NCBI RefSeq assembly: GCF_023074185.1
Contig: NZ_JADPKY010000033.1
Coordinates: 95,239 to 159,238, forward strand
DNA length: 64,000 nt
Source of the DNA: Bradyrhizobium sp. 132
Lineage (GTDB): Bacteria > Pseudomonadota > Alphaproteobacteria > Rhizobiales > Xanthobacteraceae
Direction: 5' to 3'
The notes under the pieces: generated by a model
Told to the model about the DNA's origin: nothing
Database searches by the model: none
What the model saw: the letters and a program-made list of their open reading frames with translations, nothing else
Shown: piece by piece, positions 59,656 through 64,000 of the stretch
Layout: each line of letters begins with the position of its first letter
Position numbering within the stretch: the stretch's first letter is position 1
Position numbers and translations under genes: made by a program

Positions 59656-60480
59656 TCAGTATCTGGCGACGACCGGTCCGCCGAACTTGTAGTTCACGCC
59701 GACGCGCACGATGTTCGATTTGAGATCGATCGAGTGGGTAAAGGTCTGCGCCGGCAGCGCCACACCGACGAAGAGATTGTTGCTGGTCACGCTGCTGCGA
59801 CCAAGATCGACGTAGAGATATTCGGCATTGAGCGACCAGCCACCGCCGACCGCGTATTCGCCGCCGAGGCCAGCGGTCCAGCCGACACGGGTGTCGCGGA
59901 TCGTTCCGGACTCGGTCGCGGCTGCGAAAGTATCGGTGAAGGCGAAGTTGCCCTTCACCTCGGCGATGGCCGCGCCGCCGGTGGCATAGAGCAGCCAACT
60001 CGGCGTCGCGAGGAAGCCGATGCGGCCGCGGATGGTCGCGAGCCAGTCCGCCGAGACCGACGATGACACCGTGAAAGCAGTCGGCGCGCAGCAGGGATAG
60101 AGCGCCGAGCCGGTCGCACTGCCCTTGAAGCCGAAATAGTTGATGTCGCCTTCGAGACCAAGCACGGCTTGGTTGACCTGCCAGTTGAAGCCGGCCGTGA
60201 AGCCGCCGGTCACGCTGGAACTATTGACGCGCTGGGCGCCGACGGTCCCGATGGCGGTGACGCTCGAGTCCGCGAAATAGGCGGCGACCGGAAACAGGGT
60301 GGTGGTGGTCGGGTCCGCGCTGCCCCACTGCCCGCCGACATTGCCGCCGACGTAAAAGCCCGTCCAGCTGTAGGCCGGCGCCATCACGGGCGCCTTGGTG
60401 TAATGCGCCGCGAGGTCGGCCGCCTGCACGGATGCGGAGCCCACAACAATCGCGGCAACCGCCAGCAAAAACTTCTTCAT
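59656..60480 (-). CDS. outer-membrane beta-barrel protein (Omp25/Omp31 type)
   Basis: The 274-aa protein has a signal peptide (MKKFLLAVAAIVVGSASVQA) and the N-terminal mark DLAAHYTKAPVMAPAYSWTG FYVGGNVGG of Omp25/31 porin-like barrels. Alternating strands and a C-terminal aromatic residue set follow (VGVNYKFGGPVVARY). GGAGACTGCA precedes the ATG at 60480; the in-frame extension to 60558 is rejected. Abundant surface barrel of eight strands, probably structural. About 270 bp without a gene lie upstream. Confidence 0.92.
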   Translation of the reverse strand: MKKFLLAVAAIVVGSASVQAADLAAHYTKAPVMAPAYSWTGFYVGGNVGGQWGSADPTTTTLFPVAAYFADSSVTAIGTVGAQRVNSSSVTGGFTAGFNWQVNQAVLGLEGDINYFGFKGSATGSALYPCCAPTAFTVSSSVSADWLATIRGRIGFLATPSWLLYATGGAAIAEVKGNFAFTDTFAAATESGTIRDTRVGWTAGLGGEYAVGGGWSLNAEYLYVDLGRSSVTSNNLFVGVALPAQTFTHSIDLKSNIVRVGVNYKFGGPVVARY

Positions 60481-60751
60481 TGCAGTCTCCTTGCCCACGC
60501 GATTGATCTCGCGTTTCGAATGCGCGCGGGCGGAAAGCGTCCGCCGCAGATCGGGCATAGGCCGCCGGTCCCGTGCCGTCTTGGGCTGCGGCGAAGTTCA
60601 TAGGGACTGTGACGTAATGTGAGCCGTGCGGCGCGCGAACGCGCGACGGGTGTGACCCAAGGGCCACACGTTATCCCTCCTCCGCGACGCACGACGCACG
60701 CCCGTGTCGCATCACGACAACAGCGCGGAACGCGATTCGACTCTCCGCGTC

Positions 60752-61456
60752 TCAGACCGAACGCGTCAGTCCGCCGTCGACGCGGATGTTCTGGCCGGTG
60801 ATGTAGGCCGCTCCGTCGGACGCCAGGAACGAGATCGTCGCGGCGATCTCCTCGACCTTGCCGTAGCGCTGCATCGGCACACTGTCGCGGCGAGCATCGG
60901 TCTGCGGCAAGCTGTCGATCCAGCCCGGCAGCACATTGTTCATGCGGATGTTGTCGGCGGCATGGGTGTCGGTGAAGATCTTCGTGAAGGCGGCAAGGCC
61001 GGCGCGGAACACGGCGGACGTCGGAAACATTGCGCTCGGCTCGAACGCCCAGGCGGTCGAGATGTTGATGATGGCGCCGGCCTTCTGTGCCTGCATCAAA
61101 GGCGTCACCAGCCGTGTCGGACGGATCACGTTGAGCAGGTAAGTGTCGAGGCCGGTGTGCCACTGCTCGTCGGTGATCTCCGTGATCGGCGCGCGGGGCC
61201 CATGACCCGCGCTGTTGACGAGCACGTCGATGCGTCCCCATTTGGCCAACGCCCCGTCGACAAGCCGCTTCAGATCGTCGTTCGACTTGTTGGAACCGGT
61301 GACCCCTAGCCCGCCGAGCTCGGCTGCAAGCGCCTCGCCCTTGCCGGAGGAGGACAGGATGGCGACGCGAAAGCCGTCGGCTGCGAGCCGACGCGCAGCC
61401 CCTGCCCCCATGCCGCTGCCGCCGGCGGTAACGAGTGCGACCTTCTCTGCTGCCAT
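60752..61456 (-). CDS. atypical SDR family protein lacking the Tyr-Lys pair
   Basis: The 234-aa protein has the cofactor motif VTAGGSGMGAGAA and VNSAGHGP, the Ser in INISTAWAF and a C-terminal YITGQNIRVDGG. At the place of YxxxK the sequence reads SAVFRAG, so Tyr becomes Ser and Lys becomes Arg. Either the enzyme uses another mechanism or it binds NAD(P) without classical dehydrogenase activity. It stands alone between the porin and the GNAT gene. Confidence 0.82.
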   Translation of the reverse strand: MAAEKVALVTAGGSGMGAGAARRLAADGFRVAILSSSGKGEALAAELGGLGVTGSNKSNDDLKRLVDGALAKWGRIDVLVNSAGHGPRAPITEITDEQWHTGLDTYLLNVIRPTRLVTPLMQAQKAGAIINISTAWAFEPSAMFPTSAVFRAGLAAFTKIFTDTHAADNIRMNNVLPGWIDSLPQTDARRDSVPMQRYGKVEEIAATISFLASDGAAYITGQNIRVDGGLTRSV

Positions 61457-61566
61457 GACCGATCATCCTCTGTGATATCGTTGAGGCGAGCCGCAGGCCC
61501 GGCCTATCATGAGGCCTTCTACCGCCGGACCTGCCGGCAGGTCCACCGTCGCGAGCAATTTGAAAG

Positions 61567-62409
61567 ATGAGCGATTTGCAGATCCGCAATTTGCGCCCGG
61601 AGGAGATATCCATCGCCGCCGACTGGGCCGCGGCCGAAGGCTGGAATCCGGGCCTCTCCGATGCCGCCTGTTTCGCGATCCCGGACGCGAAAGGCTTCTT
61701 CGTCGGCGAGATCGACGGCGAGCCGGTCGCGACCGTCTCCTGCGTCAACTACGATGATCGCTTCGCCTTCCTGGGCTTCTACATCGTGCGATCGGATTTT
61801 CGCGACAGAGGCCACGGGCTGCGCATCTGGAACGCCGCGATCGCGCATGCGGGCACCCGCGTCATCGGCCTCGATGGCGTCGTGGCGCAGCAGGATAATT
61901 ACAAAAAATCCGGCTTCCAGCTCGCCTACGCCAATATCCGCTATGGCGGCATCGTCGCCGCGCCACTGAGGCCGCCCGCCGATGTCGTTGCGCTCGACAC
62001 GATCCCGTTCGCGCGCGTTGAAGCCGACGATGCAACGGTCTTCCCGGCCCCGCGCGCCGGCTTCCTGCGTGCCTGGATCGACACGTCGGGACATATCGGT
62101 CGCGCGCTTCTGCGCGACGGCAAGCTCGCGGCATGGGGCGTGATCCGGCCGTGCCGGACGGGCCGCAAGATCGGCCCGCTCGTTGCCGACGACCGCGCGG
62201 CGGCGGAAGCGATCGCGCAGGCCTTGCTGGCAAGTGCGGGTGACGGCGAAGTCTTCCTCGACGTTCCCGCCGTCAATCGCGAGGCGATTGCGCTCGCGGA
62301 ATCGCTCGGCCTCGCGCCGGTGTTCGAGACGGCGCGGATGTACACAGGGCCGATCCCGCCGCTGCGGATCGACCGCGTCTTCGGCGTGACGAGTTTTGAG
62401 CTGGGCTAG
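61567..62409 (+). CDS. GNAT family N-acetyltransferase
   Basis: The 280-aa protein has an N-terminal GNAT domain (LQIRNLRPEEISIAADWAAA, VNYDDRFAFLGFYIVRSDFR, RGHGLRIWNAAIAHAG as acetyl-CoA loop) and a C-terminal second GNAT-like half (RAAAEAIAQALLASAGDGEV, LAESLGLAPVFETARMYTG). The same layout occurs in YitI-like acetyltransferases with DUF1248-type tails. Substrate unknown. No close operon partner. Confidence 0.85.
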   Translation: MSDLQIRNLRPEEISIAADWAAAEGWNPGLSDAACFAIPDAKGFFVGEIDGEPVATVSCVNYDDRFAFLGFYIVRSDFRDRGHGLRIWNAAIAHAGTRVIGLDGVVAQQDNYKKSGFQLAYANIRYGGIVAAPLRPPADVVALDTIPFARVEADDATVFPAPRAGFLRAWIDTSGHIGRALLRDGKLAAWGVIRPCRTGRKIGPLVADDRAAAEAIAQALLASAGDGEVFLDVPAVNREAIALAESLGLAPVFETARMYTGPIPPLRIDRVFGVTSFELG

Positions 62410-62427
62410 CTGAGGGAAATGCGCCGC

Positions 62428-62871
62428 TCAGTAGCAGCGCATGATGTTGACGGTATGCTCGCCGCCGCCGCGACCCGGCACAGTCACCTGCTCGGTCGGA
62501 CAGCTCGGCACATAGGGCCGGTCGGACGGCACCACGTTCGGCGGGAAGCGATGCGTCCAGTCCCAGGGAACGTCGTACGTATAGGTGTAGCGCACGTCGC
62601 TGGAGACCGGTTGGCCGGAATCGGCGAAAGGCTGGCCGTATCCTGCGTTGTCATAGAAGAACCCGCCACCGCCCGGCCAATAGACCCAGGGTGTGTTACG
62701 GCCGCGGAAACGGGCGCCTGGCGCAATCGGCGGACGCGCCACCGGGCCGGACGGCGCGGCGGCGTGCGCGACGGCGCCGCCGGGTCTGGCAAAACTGTCG
62801 CTGGGGGCAAGGAGCAGCGCGGCTGCGCTGAGCGAGGCAAGCAAGGCCCCGTGTTGTGATCTGGACATCAT
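62428..62871 (-). CDS. exported protein of unknown function, 147 aa
   Basis: A signal peptide (ALLASLSAAALLLAPSDSFA) is followed by a Pro/Gly/Tyr-rich, low-complexity body (WVYWPGGGGFFYDNAGYGQP) ending in GEHTVNIMRCY with two cysteines (SCPTEQVTV and MRCY) that could form a disulphide. Several start codons are possible (62871, 62868). Probably periplasmic or envelope-associated; the sequence type is common and uncharacterised in Bradyrhizobium. Confidence 0.65.
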   Translation of the reverse strand: MMSRSQHGALLASLSAAALLLAPSDSFARPGGAVAHAAAPSGPVARPPIAPGARFRGRNTPWVYWPGGGGFFYDNAGYGQPFADSGQPVSSDVRYTYTYDVPWDWTHRFPPNVVPSDRPYVPSCPTEQVTVPGRGGGEHTVNIMRCY

Positions 62872-63092
62872 GATACGCACCAACTCGTTTGGCTTCGCGA
62901 AAACGGCTCCCCACCGCACGCTAGGCCGGGCTGTCGCCCACCCGCAAACGTATAATTAATTGTTGGTTAAGGCATGGGATTAACGGGGAACAAGCTGCGG
63001 CAAGACGCGCGGGATTCCCGGCTGATGTCGCACTTGTTCCGCGGACTTCATAACCAGTTGATCGGAGTTGATCGCTTCCGCCGATCGCGTCC

Positions 63093-63117
63093 GGAACGCT
63101 CCCGCACTGCGGCCGTT
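63093..63117 (+). promoter_or_regulatory. EcfG-dependent promoter (perfect match)
   Basis: GGAAC (63093-63097), 16-nt spacer, CGTT (63114-63117), 31 nt before the ATG at 63148 of the small exported protein. Confidence 0.65.
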
Positions 63118-63147
63118 GTCTCGCGACACAAGCAAGGAGCATCTCGA

Positions 63148-63426
63148 ATGCGGAACAACTCAAAACTCCTCTGCCTGATCACGGCTTCGCTCGTCGCGGG
63201 CACGACGGCCGCCTCGGCCCAGGGCTATGATTGGAACGGACCGCGCGTGGGATGGGACCGCACCGCCCCCGCTTACCAACCGGTTCAGCCACGCGCGTAC
63301 TATCCGGCCGGACCGTACGGCTCGCTCAACGGCACCAACCATCCGGCGCCGAGCTCGACGCAGGGCGATGTCGGCCCGGAGGGCAACAACAACGGCACCC
63401 TGACCGGCGTCTATCGCAACTGGTAA
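63148..63426 (+). CDS. small exported protein, 92 aa
   Basis: Starts MRNNSKLLCLITASLVAGTT, a signal peptide cut after ASA. The mature part is about 68 residues, rich in Pro, Gly, Asn and Tyr (YDWNGPRVGWDRTAPAYQPV; PEGNNNGTLTGVYRNW), with no Cys. AAGGAG precedes the ATG. The perfect EcfG promoter suggests stress-induced secretion to the periplasm. I do not recognise a family. Confidence 0.7.
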   Translation: MRNNSKLLCLITASLVAGTTAASAQGYDWNGPRVGWDRTAPAYQPVQPRAYYPAGPYGSLNGTNHPAPSSTQGDVGPEGNNNGTLTGVYRNW

Positions 63427-63441
63427 CGCCCTTCACGATGT

Positions 63442-63470
63442 GGCCCATCGTCCATGACGGACGATGGGCC
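63442..63470. terminator. stem-loop terminator
   Basis: Perfect 12-bp arms GGCCCATCGTCC (63442-63453) and GGACGATGGGCC (63459-63470), followed on the plus strand by TTCGTG. Confidence 0.65.
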
Positions 63471-63478
63471 TTCGTGCG

Positions 63479-63718
63479 TCAGCGGCCCTGCTGCTTGCGC
63501 AGCCAGTCCGGCATGTCCTGCGGATTTCCAGTGCCCTGTGTCACGATGGCACTGTTTCTACCGCTGCGGCGATAAACCGTCGTGCGCCTGGTCTCCTTCT
63601 CGATCTTGACCTAGACCTGCGCCAGACCACCGCTCTGGGTAACGACGGACGTGCCGTTCTCGTTCTCATGTTGCACCTCACTTTCGATCACCGGGTGAAC
63701 TGCCGATGGCGGCGGCTA
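63479..63718 (-). pseudogene. degenerate reading frame with in-frame amber codons
   Basis: A minus-strand frame reads GTSVVTQSGGLAQV, TAG (63613-63611), then VKIEKETRRTTVYRRSGRNS and AIVTQGTGNPQDMPDWLRKQ to a TGA at 63479. The two halves share a (G/N)(T/S)xx(V/T)TQ pattern. A further stop (63718-63716) separates another fragment upstream. No usable start codon is seen. It may be a decayed small exported protein gene; low certainty. Confidence 0.3.
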
Positions 63719-63911
63719 TTCGACGACAGGGCGGGTCCAGGCGCTCGCACGGACGACGCGGGTGCCGACCGCCCCGGATTGATTGCCGGCCACAATCCCT
63801 TGCGTCGCGTCGGGCGAAACATCCCAAGCGCGGGGTCAACGGAACGACGGCAAAATATTTCGCTTTATTAGAATTCGGATTTTTGTTAGTAATTACTCAC
63901 TCCGGCCCAAG

Positions 63912-64000
63912 GAAGAGGGGCGTATCGCGATCGTCACGAACGCGGGCCGGGCGGCGGTGGACGCCGATCACATCGGCGCGAATGGTTTCGCAGGGCGGAG
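63912..64000. repeat. possible start of a dispersed Bradyrhizobium repeat, cut by the window edge
   Basis: From GGAAGAGGGGCGTATCGCG onward the sequence resembles a block I recall recurring in Bradyrhizobium genomes (cf. GTCACGAACGCGGGCC and GCGGTGGACGC). Only 89 nt are available, and no gene is visible in 63719-64000 beyond the degenerate frame. Confidence 0.35.

Overview
The window reads as a chromosomal segment of a Bradyrhizobium-like alphaproteobacterium (Nitrobacteraceae). This rests on high GC, very long antisense frames opposite real genes, rhizobial intergenic palindromes, HWE/HisKA-type kinases, EcfG-type promoters (GGAAC-N16-CGTT) and many small lineage-typical proteins. No plasmid, phage or CRISPR signature is visible.

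1-18.5 kb is a stress, redox and signalling block. It holds a minus-strand run of FMN reductase, thioredoxin-reductase-like protein, CDF metal exporter and Cys-rich copper-storage protein. Next come small coiled-coil proteins, a Crp/Fnr regulator overlapped with a 1059-aa CheB-CheR-PAS-HWE kinase fusion, a second CheB, and a single-domain response regulator with an EcfG promoter. After these are an SDR, a zinc alcohol dehydrogenase, a frameshifted GH13 amylase-family gene, a CsbD-like protein, a membrane DUF305 protein and a cysteine hydrolase.

18.8-22.0 kb is a 3.2-kb island lodged at the 3' end of tRNA-Leu(GAG). Its ends are a 16-bp direct repeat of the tRNA terminus (18785-18800 and 21947-21962). 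It carries an XRE regulator with a 12-bp-arm operator, a translationally coupled but frameshifted partner gene, a VapBC-like antitoxin/PIN-toxin pair with a 13-bp-arm operator, and the broken start of a possible AlbA_2/Schlafen-type gene. No integrase is present.

22.0-37.8 kb is mostly core and signalling: orphan FliN, LipB, a DnaB-like ATPase, a tautomerase/LysR pair, two hybrid histidine kinases each behind an EcfG promoter, acylphosphatase, a PEP-mutase-family lyase, the propionyl-CoA carboxylase biotin subunit, a zinc metallopeptidase and three transporters.

37.8-43.2 kb is a sugar-acid module: MFS permease and GntR regulator divergent from an enolase-superfamily dehydratase, a gluconate-5-dehydrogenase-like SDR and an idonate-dehydrogenase-like enzyme. 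43.2-47.3 kb holds a secreted DUF3280-like protein, a NarL-type two-component pair and an MBL-fold hydrolase.

47.3-57.2 kb is an aromatic-catabolism region. An extradiol dioxygenase diverges from an IclR regulator, a MhpA-like hydroxylase, a FAH-family hydrolase and a binding protein. A second IclR regulator with two more orphan binding proteins follows.

57.3-64 kb has an ArsR/AHA1-domain operon that looks leaderless, a beta-lactamase-family hydrolase, an Omp25/31-type porin, an SDR without its catalytic Tyr/Lys, a GNAT acetyltransferase and two exported small proteins. The right edge runs into a degenerate frame and what looks like a dispersed repeat.
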